Shown: one piece after another, positions 46,556 through 58,585 of the stretch | Layout of the letters: every line of letters begins with the position of its first letter | Position numbering within the stretch: position 1 is the first letter of the stretch | Source of the DNA: Byssochlamys sp. IMV 00236 | Taxonomy: Eukaryota; Ascomycota; Eurotiomycetes; Eurotiales; Thermoascaceae | DNA length: 64,000 nt | Assembly: GCA_001931875.2 (NCBI GenBank) | Contig: MSJH02000826.1 | Coordinates: 186,001-250,000 of the forward strand | Direction: 5' to 3' | Made by a program: the position numbers and the translations under genes | The notes under the pieces: generated by a model | Databases searched by the model: none | Seen by the model: only the letters and a program-made list of their open reading frames with translations | Told to the model about the DNA's origin: nothing

Positions 46556-49500
46556 CTACCCCTCGCCATCTGTTTCTAGAGACTGCGCCCTGGAGAGTTC
46601 TCTAGACCTGCTGTGTCGCAGACTGGGGGTAGACGGCACTCTCCGTGCAGTAGTGCACGGACTGTGGGCGCCGTGTGGAGCCTGGCTGGGTTTCTGGTCG
46701 TTCTCTTTCCCACTGCTCTCCGTCTCTGTGTCTTCATTGCTATCCTCCCTCTTGATCCGCTCACCCAGTGCTCGAAGAGTAAGATCAAGTTCGTGCTGCA
46801 GCTCTCGTGCTGCACGGAGATGGGTCGAGGATCCATGGAGCTTTTTCCGATAAGCACGCAATGTGCGGCAAACCTGCTCCGTAGACGAATTCAGGCTTCC
46901 AAACTCGGAGCTCTTCGTGCGAGCTCGAAGGTCCATGGAGGAACGACGGAGGTCGTGAACGCTCCTGTGGTGTACATTCATTGTTTTGACTCTTGGGCTT
47001 GGTGGAGAGGGAGATCTTCGTTTGACCCCCAGGGGAACCGAAGACGTGGGAGAGCGACGACTGGAAGACGCGGATGGTGGTGGCGTTGAGGCTTTGTGCC
47101 CAGATCTGGGATTTGGGGGTGCCAATGAATACCTAGAAGGCCTCCTTGGAATAGCTGGTGGAGACTGGTCACGCACAGGTGTAGGACTACCAGTTGGGCT
47201 ATCGAACTTCTGGAGTCCAGCAAGCTCGCCTTTGGAGAGTATCCGACGAAGAGGAGGCTTGGCTGCAGTCAATTCTTTGACAGGAGTCTCCTCTTCCTCC
47301 CGCGAACTTCCCTGCCAGGCCTCTTGCTGCTGTACATGGAGACCCCAAATCATCACGATACCGTCAAGACCAGTACTGATCAATGATCTGACAGGCGCGT
47401 TTGAGCTATTCGATTGGCTCTCCAGTAGTAGAATACCGGTGACACCTTCCGTATGTCCAAACTCACGATTGAGAAGCACACCACGCTCGAGGTCATATAC
47501 TCTAATTGACTTGTCCGTCGTCGACACTCCGAGAAGTAGCTTTGGGCTCTGCCCCGGGATCTCTGCGACTGCAGCTAAGGAGCCCATCACGACGGTGTCA
47601 CCGGTTTCCGGATCTGATGCTCGGAAGGAGTGCATGTGCTTTCCCGTAGGGATCTCGAATCTCTGTATGTGTCTGTCAATCGTGGACAGAATCAATATAT
47701 CAGGATCATCCGGCGCTATAGTCATTGATACTGGAGACGCCTTCAAGGTGATAACTTTCGACATGATGAAGGCAAAGGGTAGTGCCCCATTGGATTCCCG
47801 AGCCACTTTCTCCCTGATAATGACCGTGCGGTCCGCAGAGCAAGAAAGCAGCCGGTCTCCGTCGTTCATAAAAAGCAGCTGTCCAACAGCGCCAACGTGG
47901 TCATCCAAAGTCTGAATCAATTCGAGGCCATCCTGTGTTCTATTGAAGAGTTGCACCATGCGATCTCTACCAGAACTGGCAATCAGAGTACTGCGATCCG
48001 TATGCACTGCAATATCTGTAATCTCGGTACCGTGAGCGCGCACCTCAGAGATGCATTTCCACTCCTTCGCCGAAATAACTCTGGAAGGATCGTCAGTGGG
48101 ATATGCTAAATTACATTGGGGATATTATGGCATGTACCTCAAGACTCCGTATCTATCGCCCGACACAAAGAATTCCATGTCTTCCGTTGCCCGCAAGACT
48201 TTGAGCTCATTCGGGGCGTCGTCATCATTGCTCGGAAGCTGATCTAGTTCGATCTGTTTAGAGGTCTGACAGCGTCCCTGGGCGTTCCAGAACTTCACAG
48301 CCCCACTGCAAGACCAGGTGAAGAAATCAGATTCGTAGGTATTTGGTTGTTTCAGTGATCCAATGCCAAGTACAGCATCTTTATGAGCTGGCAGCGACGT
48401 CTCAGCACAATCTTTGTCCTTTTCTCCGTTTAACGCCTCCGTAGGACAGACGTGGATGGCGCGACTTGCATCCACAGTCACGATATGGCTGGTGAGGAAT
48501 CCCATAGCGACAATGGGGAGTCTCTTTCCCTTCTGTATGGATTGCTCCCTGTCATTGGGAATTGGGGACGGCGGTTTGGATGATACCAACTGCCGTAAAT
48601 CATCGATTAGGAGTTTCTCCATCTTTCTATATGGTCCACCCAGCCATATGCTTCCCTGTTCGAAGTCCACCGCCATGGAAGTTATACTGAAGTCGACGTA
48701 TTTAACCAGGGAGAGTTTCTGGGACGATTCACTATCATCGAGTAGACACACTGCACCAGTGTCTGAACACACCACTGTCTCAGTATCAGAGATACTTGCA
48801 GCACATGTAAATGTGTTCTCACTCAGTGAGCTCAGCACACAGTTTCGTCCAGACAGTGCTTTCGGGGACATCCCAGGAGAACTGGCGTATGAATCTCCGT
48901 TGAATCGAGATTTCGTGGGTGAAGATGGAGTCGTTTCTGGTAGCCTCCACACCTTGATATGTCTTACACCCACCCTGTCGGAGATTTTAGCCACTGTCTT
49001 ATTTGCCCAAAAGTCAAGTGAACATACGTAATGAGACACTGTCCCATCCAACACATAGCGCGCACAAAAGATGTACACTTGTTAGCGGAGTGTAGTTTAG
49101 CAGTCCCATTCTTGAGACTGACAGCCCAGACAAAGAGGAAGCCATCGTTGACATCGCCTAGGGTGGCTAAGTATTGAGAAGTAGGGCTAAATGCCAGGCC
49201 ACGGATCCCATATGAATGGTCGGTTATGGCCGTGAGAGGGGTATCTAGAGGCGAATCCTTAGCCGTGGAGAATATCAAGACTCGAGGATTATAACCGGTC
49301 TGTATTGTCAGTGTACGATTCATGGTCTCAGGGTAGAATGCCGCTCACCTCTCCAACGGCAAGGAAACGGCCATTCGGACTTATGTCCACGCTGGTAACT
49401 GCTTTGATTCTCTCTCTCGACGACCACGTGTCGCTCCCGTCCGCCGAGGGAGAAGCTCTGTATGAGCCTACATTTAGACCCAACTTGCTCGCAGGTGTAG

Positions 49501-49876
49501 ATCTCGCTCGAGACTCTGGGGTTGTTGGAGGCGTTTCCTGATTATAGAAAGACGTCACCGGGTTGATCGGTGTCGCCGTCGGACGCGCTCGAAAGAAACG
49601 CTGACTGATATTATCCTCGGAATCGACCTCAGCGAGGATCGTCGCCGATCCCGCACACAGTGCGAAAGACTTTGTAGGCTCGTGGCTAGAGAAGCCATTG
49701 GGGTTCGTTGTGGTTGTGCCTATGACCGTCTGCAGAGAAAGAGCCGACATGGTTGATGAAAGCTTGTAAGGCGATCGTGGCCCCGGTCGCAAGACTGGAG
49801 AATTGGAAGGCGTAATCCTAAGCGACGAACCCTTTCCTGTGACCTTGTTCTTCCCACTCAATGAATTATTTGCCAT
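46556..49876 (-). CDS. WD40-repeat protein, MAPKBP1/WDR62-like
   Basis: Large scaffold-type WD40 protein. Four exons: 49876-49349, 49299-49028, 48974-48138 and 48080-46556, 1053 residues. After a Ser/Pro-rich N-terminus, WD units start near residue 160 with SVDISPNGRFLAVGE and GLAFSPTSQYLATLGD. They continue through HIKVWRLP, LIASSGRDRMVQLFNR, LLSCSADRTVIIRE and STGLDGIVMIWG, giving two propellers, as in MAPKBP1. The C-terminal 250 residues are disordered, rich in Ser, Pro and Arg, with a predicted helix at about 940-970 (HLRAARELQHELDLTLRALG). Animal relatives scaffold JNK signalling at centrosomes; a fungal role is not known. Confidence 0.87.
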
Positions 49877-51586
49877 CCCTCAAGAACCATAGACCGCGGC
49901 GGCTGGAGAGTCGATGTGCCCCGATCGCGCTGACCCGATGCGCATTCCAGAATAGAGCTGCATTGGTCGAAAACAACGTGCCCCAGTGTTCCAATTTCAC
50001 CATCTAGAGGTTCGCTTTCACAGGAATCAATGGATTGTCAGGATGGCGGCTATCAGCTCACAGCTAATGGTGGTGATCGGAATGTTTTGGTGCGGATGGC
50101 GGTGAGTATTGAATAGTAAGAAATATGCAGTAGAAGCCTAGTACAAATGAGACATCCACTAGCTTGTACTGCAGTGAAGGAGTGACTGGGATAGAGAAGA
50201 GAAAGAGAAATCAGGTGTCGTGAAGTGGGAGGTGGTGAAAAGTGACAGCCGCCCTCAGAGCCGTAAACACGGAGCTGAAGCTTCCTGTTAGCATTCCCAA
50301 ACTCCTGGGCCGCACAAGCGCCGATTAGGGACTAGTCGATCCAGGCACGAACTCCCCGCACACCACGAGAGAAAAGGAGAACTTCCCCCCTCCATCTGGC
50401 AGACTAGTCTAGTTGGATTCATATCTGCTGGTCAGGATAATCTTCCGACAGTTGATTCCGGCTCTCCAAGGCTGACCGCGGCCCCAATGTCCTGCATATC
50501 GCAACGCAGTCTGGCATGTCCTGCGGCGTGTGTTCGTCGGGACGATGAACTAACTGATCATCAAGTGGCCCGTCCGTAGTCTTGCTAGTGGGGAGGGTTC
50601 TAACTTCTCCAGCTCAAGTTATCGACTCTAAAGTTGGGAACATCTTGAATTGTAAGGAGGAATCCGGTCTTTCTGGGGTATCTGACTGTCTGGCACGCCA
50701 CTGACTGTATTACAGTAGTCTTCTTTCTGCGGTTTCTGTGTCAAACACATTCTTCCAGCGAACGGATTCTTCTCTCCTGTTTCTGCGAACCACAGGATGC
50801 CCTGGTCTTGAACCCGTGTAGAAGACCCTGGATTGGTGAAACACATCCTCGTCTAGTGTGGTCAGATCACAGTTTTGCATAATGCAGCTGCCGCAAATAA
50901 TATTGACAGCAAGCGACCCCCTGAAAACCAGCTGCTTGACTTGGTTCATGCATTCGCCAAGATCACAACTGATGTTCTAGTGTTGGGCAGTGCGTGGCTA
51001 TATGTATGAGTGGATATCCCTGAGCGCTGTGAGACCCGTGTCAATCAAGGCTGATCTTCGTGGCGGGACTCGGATATTTATCGTCAGTCTCCAGGTAAAA
51101 CCACCGGGCCCATGTCCTCTAAAAGGAAGAACAAGGACTGTGGACTATAGATATATCGTCGTTCGTCTACGGCCACAACCTCAATTGGGACACTGGCAGC
51201 CACGCAGTGAACATTAGCGACGGAAAGGTGCGTCTGTATGAATGCCTGCAGAGCTCGTAGCCAATATAATTACTGCATTGTTCTTCAGTTTAAAGAGTGA
51301 TTTCTCTGGTGGTAATGATTGTTTTATCTTTGAGCCTGTTTTGTTTTATCTTGTTCCATTATTCCACACTAGCTGCAACACCAATTGATCGCACTTTCCA
51401 AACAGTTAGATAGCAGCGCACTTTCATATAATAACCTCGTCTCCAGAATTTCAGATGTGGATCTGCTGAAGTTCTTTAACAGTGATATACAAGCCCTTAG
51501 GCCACGCTACGCGTGTCCCGGACTTGCTTATAGAACTGATTTCTTGAACTATTATAGTGTTATAGAGAGAACCCCCCAGACCTCGG

Positions 51587-51625
51587 GTCACGTGACTCCC
51601 CAGTCACGTGACACATCATGTGACT
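51587..51625. promoter_or_regulatory. Paired perfect CACGTG palindromes plus a half-matching third copy
   Basis: GTCACGTGAC at 51587-51596 and again at 51603-51612, followed by ATCATGTGAC at 51616-51625. The starts are 16 and 13 bases apart. This is a strong array for Cbf1-like or other CACGTG-binding bHLH factors, yet no start codon lies nearer than about 1 kb (Rrg9 at 52630). Confidence 0.5.
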
Positions 51626-51862
51626 TCCTGTACTTAGACTTATCGGATCTTAGGATCTCTTCTAATCCTCTAATGAGAATGACTTCGGCACCAACCCCTT
51701 CATCCCACGTCATATAGTTATAAGCCCTTAGGTTACGCTAGAAGCCAGTTGATATAGACTTAAAGCTATTCCTATTATTTTTTACTTTAGATTTAAATTA
51801 GTATTAAGTAATTAAAGCTTTATGCTTAGTTTTAAATAGAGATTTCTATTAGATATAAGCCC

Positions 51863-52125
51863 CAGGGGCCCTAAACCTGAATCCCGTGATTAAATTACAT
51901 TATTATATACCTAGGGGGCTTTGAACCTGAATCCTATATTAAATTATACGCAGGGAGCTTTAAACCTAAATCCTATATTGAATTATACACGGGGAGCTTT
52001 AAACCTAAATCCTATATTGAATTATACACGGGGAGCTTTAAACCTGAATCCTATATTGAATTATACGCGGGGAGCTTTAAACCTGAATCCTATATTGAAT
52101 TACATTATTATATACGCAGAGGGAT
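51863..52125. repeat. 39-bp AT-rich minisatellite with flanking partial units
   Basis: About five tandem 39-bp units (core 51913-52101) with the form GGGGAGCTTTAAACCT(G/A)AATCC then TATATTGAATTATACRC. A diverged unit begins at 51863, and both ends carry AATTACATTATTATATAC (ending at 51910 and 52115). Because 39 is a multiple of three, one frame reads through as a 13-residue repeat (NLNPILNYTRGAL), but no start context or homology supports translation. Confidence 0.85.
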
Positions 52126-52138
52126 TATATTTGCACTT

Positions 52139-52298
52139 ATGGTAGATATGCGCAACTGTACCGGCTTAGCATAGACCTTAAGCCAATCAGAGGACCTAAA
52201 AGTTAGCGGGTCCGAAAAGTTTTAATGTTCTCACAGATGGTTATTGTGCGCAACCGTACCGACTTGGTATTAACTCTCAGCTAATAAAAGGCCCTGAA
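52139..52298. repeat. Diverged ~62-bp direct repeat
   Basis: Copies at 52139-52202 and 52237-52298, sharing ATGGT, GCGCAAC(T/C)GTACCG(G/A)CTT and a CTAA/AAAGG tail in order; spacing 98 bp. About 35% diverged. Lies directly next to the minisatellite. Confidence 0.55.
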
Positions 52299-52358
52299 TC
52301 CCCATAGGCTTCTGCACAGTTGGTTACATTGCATAAACGTAGAGCTCATCTGAGAGGA

Positions 52359-52404
52359 TCTGATTGGCCTGAGAGACCTGAGGAGACCTGATTGGCCTGA
52401 GGGA
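52359..52404. repeat. Short tandem duplication
   Basis: CTGATTGGCCTGAG(A/G)GAC occurs at 52359-52376 and 52387-52404, period 28 bp, with GAGACCTGA words between. Part of the same repeat-bearing tract. Confidence 0.7.
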
Positions 52405-52629
52405 CTTAACGCTAAAGTTTTGTATCATTTACTTAGAAAGGCATAGAAAATCACTAGACACCTGAGGTAACCCATAGTCACACCACGTGATCCAGGCGGT
52501 GAAGCGGCCCCAAGTCTTTTCGTCTCCGAAACAGCCCCCAAATTATTATTGATAACGCAAGTCATCTTCCTGACCTACAGGAAACAGACGGATTCTCAAT
52601 ATTAAATTACTCCCAAGATATTATCCGAA

Positions 52630-53532
52630 ATGTCGCGCTCCTGCTCTGCATCATCAAAGCTGGCTCTTTCGACGGTTTTGCAGGGCTTGTTTCGTGCCGA
52701 AATCGCCTCCGGTCTGCGACTACAGCCCAGCGTCTTTTACGCCTGCGAAAACCCGTTCTTGCCAAAGTCATATTTCTCCTCGGCCGCTAGACTGGGCTCG
52801 AGGCGCTATTTAACGTCTTCTTCCTCTCTCCGAATATCGCCGTCAGCAGACAATCAAATAGATTCGCGTCATCCCGACCCTATTCACAGCGATGGACCTG
52901 CGGCTGTGAAGAGACAGGAGAACGAGATCGATACGTTGACAAATACCGAGAACGTATCTCTAGAATCTCTTAAAGCATCTCGGGAAACGGGAGAGGTCCC
53001 CGATTCGGTCGCTGTGACATCGTCTTCGACTACAGAGGCGAAACAATCGGGCAGAGCAAAAAAGAAGCACACAAAATCGGAGAAGCAGTCGAATACGAAA
53101 CAGAAAACAGAACTCAATGGAGAAAAGAACCATAAGCTCCCGGAAAAGAAGAAAAAGCGCGAGCCATGGCAGATTTACAAGGAAGCTCTGAAGAACAAAT
53201 TCAAGGAAGGCTGGGCACCTCCCAAGAAGCTCTCTCCTGACGCCATTGATGGCATCCGCCATCTCCACGCTACAGCCCCGGACAAGTTTACTACTCCAGT
53301 TCTAGCGGAACAGTTCAAAATCTCGCCAGAGGCGATCAGACGGATCTTGAAGAGCAAGTGGCGACCTACCGAGGGGGAAATGGATGATCGACGACGGAGA
53401 TGGCAAAGGCGGCATGATAGGATCTGGAGTCAAATGGCCGAGCTGGGTCTCCGGCCAAAGAAACCAATTGATGAGAATCTGTCGGATGTTGCGAGTTTAT
53501 ACGACCGCAAGGAAGGCAAGAAGCCTATCTAA
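52630..53532 (+). CDS. rrg9: Required for respiratory growth protein 9 (Rrg9, neugrin family), mitochondrial
   Basis: Intronless, 300 residues. Yeast Rrg9 is needed for mitochondrial genome maintenance and respiration. The N-terminus is rich in Ser, Arg and Leu without acids (presequence to about residue 70, ending SRRYLTSSSS). A long charged linker follows, very Lys-rich between residues 138 and 178. The conserved Rrg9/neugrin block starts at about residue 180 with REPWQIYKEALKNKF and contains LSPDAIDGIRHLH, LAEQFKISPEAIRRILKSKW and WRPTEGE. The helix-turn-helix-like ISPEAIRRILKSKW is the family signature. Confidence 0.9.
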   Translation: MSRSCSASSKLALSTVLQGLFRAEIASGLRLQPSVFYACENPFLPKSYFSSAARLGSRRYLTSSSSLRISPSADNQIDSRHPDPIHSDGPAAVKRQENEIDTLTNTENVSLESLKASRETGEVPDSVAVTSSSTTEAKQSGRAKKKHTKSEKQSNTKQKTELNGEKNHKLPEKKKKREPWQIYKEALKNKFKEGWAPPKKLSPDAIDGIRHLHATAPDKFTTPVLAEQFKISPEAIRRILKSKWRPTEGEMDDRRRRWQRRHDRIWSQMAELGLRPKKPIDENLSDVASLYDRKEGKKPI

Positions 53533-54056
53533 AAGCGTGCATTGGGAGGCGTCCGGCATTGATTACGATTCGATCGAATGTAGATATCTCAATATAGACA
53601 TACCTAATCATCGCAATCTTACTTCTTTTCTTTTTTTCTGTTTTTCTCTTTTTTCTATAGCAGTAAATTCCAACCGACTCATCAAAATGTATTGTATGTA
53701 TTGGGACTTCGGCGGTTGTTCTTTTCGGCCACGGCTAGCTTGCCCCGTGCGCCAACCAATTTCCCCGACCCGGCCCCGGCCAGTTTGCGGAGGCACGACT
53801 ACAGCTGTAATCCAGCTAACCACCATCTCTTCGGACTATGGATAGAGACACCTATCCTTTCTTTGAACTATAATCCTACCCTCTCCCGAATTCTCCTGCG
53901 ATAATGGGTGGCTCCCTTTGACAGCATGCCAAGGTCGCATCACCTCCATCCAACGGCGCTTGACCTGACCTCCTTTCCTTACCGCGGCGCCACAGACTAC
54001 CTGTCCAGGTCCCGTCTGTCGTCATTCACCCATATGGTGGCATTGCATCGCTCACC
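53533..54056. other. Intergenic region
   Basis: 3' region of Rrg9 (T-rich 53620-53660) and the Rgp1 promoter. No gene seen. Confidence 0.45.
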
Positions 54057-56694
54057 ATGTCCTCCGACATCCAAGTTTTCGTGAAATGGAAGGAACAAAC
54101 GATCTTCGCGGGCGAGGATGTGGAATGTATAATCACCTTCAAGAACGTGGCGGAAACTAGCAGTCCCGATGCCAATGGACCGCAACATCCTGTGCATCAG
54201 AGAAGGGCCTCTCGCCCCATCACAGCTGGATCTCAATCAGACAGCTATTTCTCGTTGAAATCGCCGCAGAGTTTCTTCTTCAATAATAACAACAACAACC
54301 GACGGTCCATCGCTGGCAGTCCCCGCAATAAGGCTTTCGATCGGTCTCATCGCGTCTCTTCCTCGTTGGGCTCACCATTCGGAGCCGCTCATAGCTTTCC
54401 TCCCCAGAGTCCTTCTAACCTAGGCCCGGGATCGAATCATAAACACAAGAGATCGATTTCCATTCTATCGATAGACAGTGAAGGGGGAGGGAATGATAAG
54501 ACTCCGGTGCCGCCACCACAACTGAATCGTTCCAGGCCAGCGAAAGGTCATGGCCGTTCTGCAAGTCTTCAGATCCTCCCTAGGAGAAATGATGACTATG
54601 AAGTCTCTTTTTCATCACCAGGTTTGTCTCTTCGAAGTCCGCAGGAGAATATCATGCTTGATACTGAACCACGCAGGGCGACGGAATGGCCGAGGATTTC
54701 CCTCTGCGGAAACCCCCCTGACTCCTGCGATCGCGAACCTCAAAGTTGACGGAGATCCCCAGCTTAAAATAAGTCGCCCAGGCTCTGCTACGAATAGTCC
54801 AGCGACTCCGATCGAGCGAATGCGGAACTCGGCTTCAGCTAGACGGGCTAATCCTCTACCTACGGATTTCAAATTTCCCCCTCCGCCCTCCTCCTCCAAT
54901 GATGTGACAGTAAGTCACGCTGCCAGATCTCCATCTGTGCCCTCTGTCGACGAGGTCCCTAAATCTGCGAAGCTGCGCAAGCCAGACAATGACCGGCCCA
55001 GCTTGCCGCAAAGCCGTCTTGCTCCTGTAACCCGAATTATATCCGATTCGACCACGAATGGGGGCAGTAGAAGCAGCGGAGAGTTCTACTCGCAGGGTAA
55101 TAACTCGTCTGAAACGATGGGTTCGGAATATACGTCGTATTCATTGAGTCGAGCACGGTCGATCTTCTCGAAACACAGGCGGCATTTCTCTAGTACGGAA
55201 CACCCTGCCAGGACTAACGGAACTCAGTCGCTACTAATGGGATATGCCCAAATCAGCGCTTCTTTCACTGTCGACGGTTCACTCGTGGACCAAGCTGCTT
55301 TTGAAGAGGTCAAGCGCAAAGGTGTGGTTGGCGCACAAGGCAGTAACGGCAGGCCCTCTGGTGGTCCCGATAAGTCACGAAAGAGTGGGCTCTGGGGCGC
55401 CCTGGGATGGTCTGCCATTGAAGATTCTATTAATGGATTGCTCTCAAATGGTGAACTCGATGGTCTCCGGGATATGCGAGGCGTTACTTCTTCGAACTCG
55501 ATCCCACTACTGTCTACGCCACAGTCGCTTTTATTTGTGGATCTCCGCCTGGTGCCTGGTGAAGAAAGATCTTTCTCTTTCTCGTTCACGCTTCCTCGTG
55601 GGTTACCTGCCAGTCATAAAGGAAAAGCTATCAAGATATCCTATAATTTGGTAATTGGAACCCAAAGGCCGAGCGGTCCCAAGCAGGCCCAGCAGGTCAA
55701 CCGTATAAATATGCCGTTCCGAGTGTTTACTGGGGTTGACTGTGAGTGAAACCTTTTTCCTCTCTTTGCCATTCTATGCAATTGCTGACGCCCCATAGCT
55801 CAAGGAGATGTGCTTGGTCATGACCTTATGGTTCCCTATGTCCTTCTTAAGGACGAAGCCAGAGTTCAGAAGCTAGACAGCACCCCTTCTTTTCACACGA
55901 AAGACAAGAGTATTAGCGGACCGACCTGGAACTCTGCCTCCGAGTTCCTGTCCTATGTCGACGAGATCCTCGAACAAAACAATTGTCGAAATTCTTTCCT
56001 TTCCGTGACTACTCCGACTCTCGAGAAACGTCCAAGTCATGAAGTGATACGGAGTCCACCATCTTGCAAAGATGCTATCGACTTTGCTATCCTTCGTAGT
56101 AATCAGGTTACGAGTACGAATCGCAGTACAAACCGGTTTGAAATCGCACGGAATGGGAAGCGCATTGCTGTTGTGGTGCTCAACCGCCCGGCACACAGAC
56201 TTGGCGAAACTGTCATTGCTACCATCGACTTTACGGATGCTGCTTTACCTTGCTACTCGCTGAGGGGAACCCTAGAAACTTCCGAAAAGGTGGCACCCGC
56301 TTTGGCTGTGCGATCAAGTGCAAGTATTAATCGAGCCACGCGCCGTATCTATGCATCCTGTTTCGAGAATACACTCTACTCGACTAGAGTCGTCTTCAGT
56401 CCCGCAATTCCAGTCGCTGCTACACCTACGATATTGACAAGTGGCGTGAACCTTGAATGGGAATTGCGCTTTGAATTCGTGACAACTAGTTCCCACGGCG
56501 AGAACGACTTAGGAAATTATAGTCCTTCTGGTGCTGGGCTATTGGAGGCCATCGGGGAAGATGACAGAGGTGCCGTTTTCTCTTCTCTCGAGAACCTGTC
56601 CTGCGAATCATTTGAGATCGCTATACCACTTACCGTTTACGGTGAAACGGTTAGAGAACCGTTACCCGAGGAGCATCAAGGGCATTCGATATGA
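54057..56694 (+). CDS. rgp1: Rgp1-family protein, subunit of the Ric1-Rgp1 GEF for Ypt6/Rab6
   Basis: Golgi guanine-nucleotide-exchange factor subunit acting with Ric1 on Ypt6/Rab6 in endosome-to-Golgi traffic. Exons 54057-54621, 54677-55741 and 55799-56694 give 841 residues. The first intron (55 bp) is needed to leave one frame and enter the next. The N-terminus (IQVFVKWKEQTIFAGEDVEC) and the later blocks LLFVDLRLVPGEERSFSF, LPRGLPASHKGKAIKISY, and GETVIATIDFTDAALPCY show the Rgp1 arrestin-like fold. The centre carries long Ser/Asn-rich disordered inserts (poly-Asn at about residue 77), usual in moulds, making the protein longer than the yeast one. Confidence 0.9.
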
Positions 56695-57555
56695 TATCTG
56701 TTAATTGCTGCTTCTTCTTAATAGCTTGGCATGCTAATGATAGCCTCCCTTTTCTTTCCCCTTCCTATTGACGCGCGGTGGGTGGAACGTTCCTCCTGGT
56801 TCCACGGCATTATCGGCAGTATGCCCCATATATATTCCTATCTGCACTCGTTGATACCCTTGAAATCAGTCATCCTTTAATGAAAACATGATAGTTAGAG
56901 GCGATGTGTGGGAGAACTTGTACTATATCACTGGAGAGAGACGTGAGTTATGTCGGGCAAGTGGAAGTCATTCAGTGACTATGCCAAGAAAACTCTCTAT
57001 CTAGCTGAACTGTTTATTCGATGATTATATGTTTTTCACGGCGATTACAATATATATAGAATAGTAGTGAGACATTCTCCTTCATCAGATCTATGTCCTG
57101 GATTGTAATCACGTGAGGTGATTGTCACCCGGGCAACGTCTGGCCATCCCGCGATCAGTTAGAGCAATCTGGTTATCTCCCAGGCTGAGCCTCGTATTGC
57201 GGAGAAGCGCGATCGCCCGATCCAGGTACATCATCAGTGCGACAAACATCGCTGGTTCATTCTTCATCACCTGTTTTCAGCAGCCTCTCCTCCCTTGTAT
57301 TTTTTTGCGGTAAGCTCTCCACGTTCACATACCATTACCACAGCATTGCATTGTCCGCAATTCAATGCTGCTGCTCGGGACAACCCTGACTGACGGAGCT
57401 GTCCCCGGAATGCAGGCACATCGCAGGATTACGAAAGGCATCGACAGTGCACGCGAGGCCCCGTACTCTCTAAGACGGTTTATTCAAAAAAGCTGATATA
57501 TCGCTTCGATTCTCTCCTTGGAACTTTGAAACCTGGGATTGATAAACGGTTAATC
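56695..57555. other. Intergenic region
   Basis: 3' region of Rgp1 and promoter of Mob1. A CACGTGA word at 57111-57117. No gene seen. Confidence 0.45.
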
Positions 57556-58585
57556 ATGACTTCATTCATCACTACAATGTCCGTTCCCTCCGCTTGTTCT
57601 TCATCCCTTCCTGCCCTGCCTGTCCCTCCTCAGTGCACGCTCAGCCAGTCGGTATCATGCAACACCATAAATACTTCACGTCTACCCCTCTCTGAGCCTC
57701 CGTCATATCTCTCGCCAGCCGTGCGGGCTCTCAAGGATGGTCTCAATGCGCTAACACCGCCCAGCAATGCCCGAACGAGGGGTCCGTTCAGGCCGCGCTC
57801 TGCGGCTAAGGGAACGAGTAGTTATCAACTGAGACAGTTTGCGGAAGCGACGCTCGGTAGTGGTAGCTTGCGCAAGGCCGTGAAACTGCCCGAAGGAGAG
57901 GACCTGAATGAGTGGTTGGCTGTTAATGGTACGTATATGCTTCGGGCCTGTATGTCACCTAATCGAAGTGCATACTGACGAAATTCTGTGACAGTGGTCG
58001 ACTTCTACAACCAGATAAACCTTCTATACGGGTCCATCACTGAGTTCTGCTCCCCGCAATCATGTCCCGAAATGAAGGCTACAGACGAGTAGATCCCCCC
58101 CTGTCCCCAGCTCCCACTATACGGGGGAAAACAAGCCGCTCATGCATGTTAGGTTCGAATATCTCTGGCAGGATTCGGAGAACTACAAGCGACCTACCAA
58201 AATGTCAGCACCGGAATACATCGAACATCTTATGACTTGGGTCCAAGGAAACATTGATAACGAGCAGATGTTCCCAAGCCGAATCGGTATGACCATTGAT
58301 GAATCCTGATGCCGGGCTCTGTGCTAATCGAGCTGCAATATAGGCGTTCCGTTCCCCAAGACATTCCCCAGTCTGCTGCGGCAAATCTTCAAGAGGCTCT
58401 ACCGTGTTTACGCACACATCTACTGTCACCATTACCCAGTAGTGGTACACTTGGGACTCGAGCCGCACTTGAACACCAGTTTCAAGCACTACGTCCTCTT
58501 CATCAACGAACACAACCTGGCCAGCGGAAAGGACTTCTGGGGCCCCTTGGGCGACTTGGTCGACAGCATGCTGCGCAGTGACTGA
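57556..58585 (+). CDS. mob1: Mob1 kinase activator (SIN/MEN pathway)
   Basis: Co-activator of NDR/LATS-family kinases (Dbf2/Sid2), required for septation and cytokinesis. Five exons: 57556-57578, 57765-57928, 57995-58088, 58153-58286 and 58344-58585, 218 residues. Splicing the first 186-bp intron (branch CTAAC, acceptor CCCAG) joins MTSFITT to [12 protein letters not shown], the length expected of Mob1. The intron is stop-free and a multiple of three, so reading through it would give a 62-residue insertion. Zinc ligands are visible: C81 and C86 ([10 protein letters not shown]), H163 and H168 (AHIYCHH). [11 protein letters not shown] and [11 protein letters not shown] complete the conserved end. 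Confidence 0.93.

Larger units (their letters stand above)
49877..52629. other. 2.7 kb gene-poor, partly AT-rich region
   Basis: The left third is the WD40 promoter. From about 51220 base composition turns AT-rich. It carries two perfect GTCACGTGAC palindromes, a 39-bp minisatellite and two sets of degenerate direct repeats, listed separately. A 110-codon frame at 51385-51717 and a 74-codon frame made by the minisatellite have no family support. No transposase, reverse transcriptase or terminal repeats were found. It may be the remnant of a mutated mobile element. Confidence 0.5.

Noticed and set aside
46986..47915. 309-codon open frame antisense to the WD40 gene
   Set aside because: Mirror of Ser/Arg/Pro-rich coding sequence on the other strand; no motif and the opposite frame is clearly the gene.
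51385..51717. 110-codon frame near the CACGTG palindromes
   Set aside because: Starts with a non-ATG codon and covers the palindromes; no recognisable domain.
51921..52145. 74-codon repeat-encoded frame
   Set aside because: Entirely explained by the 39-bp minisatellite; no evidence of translation.
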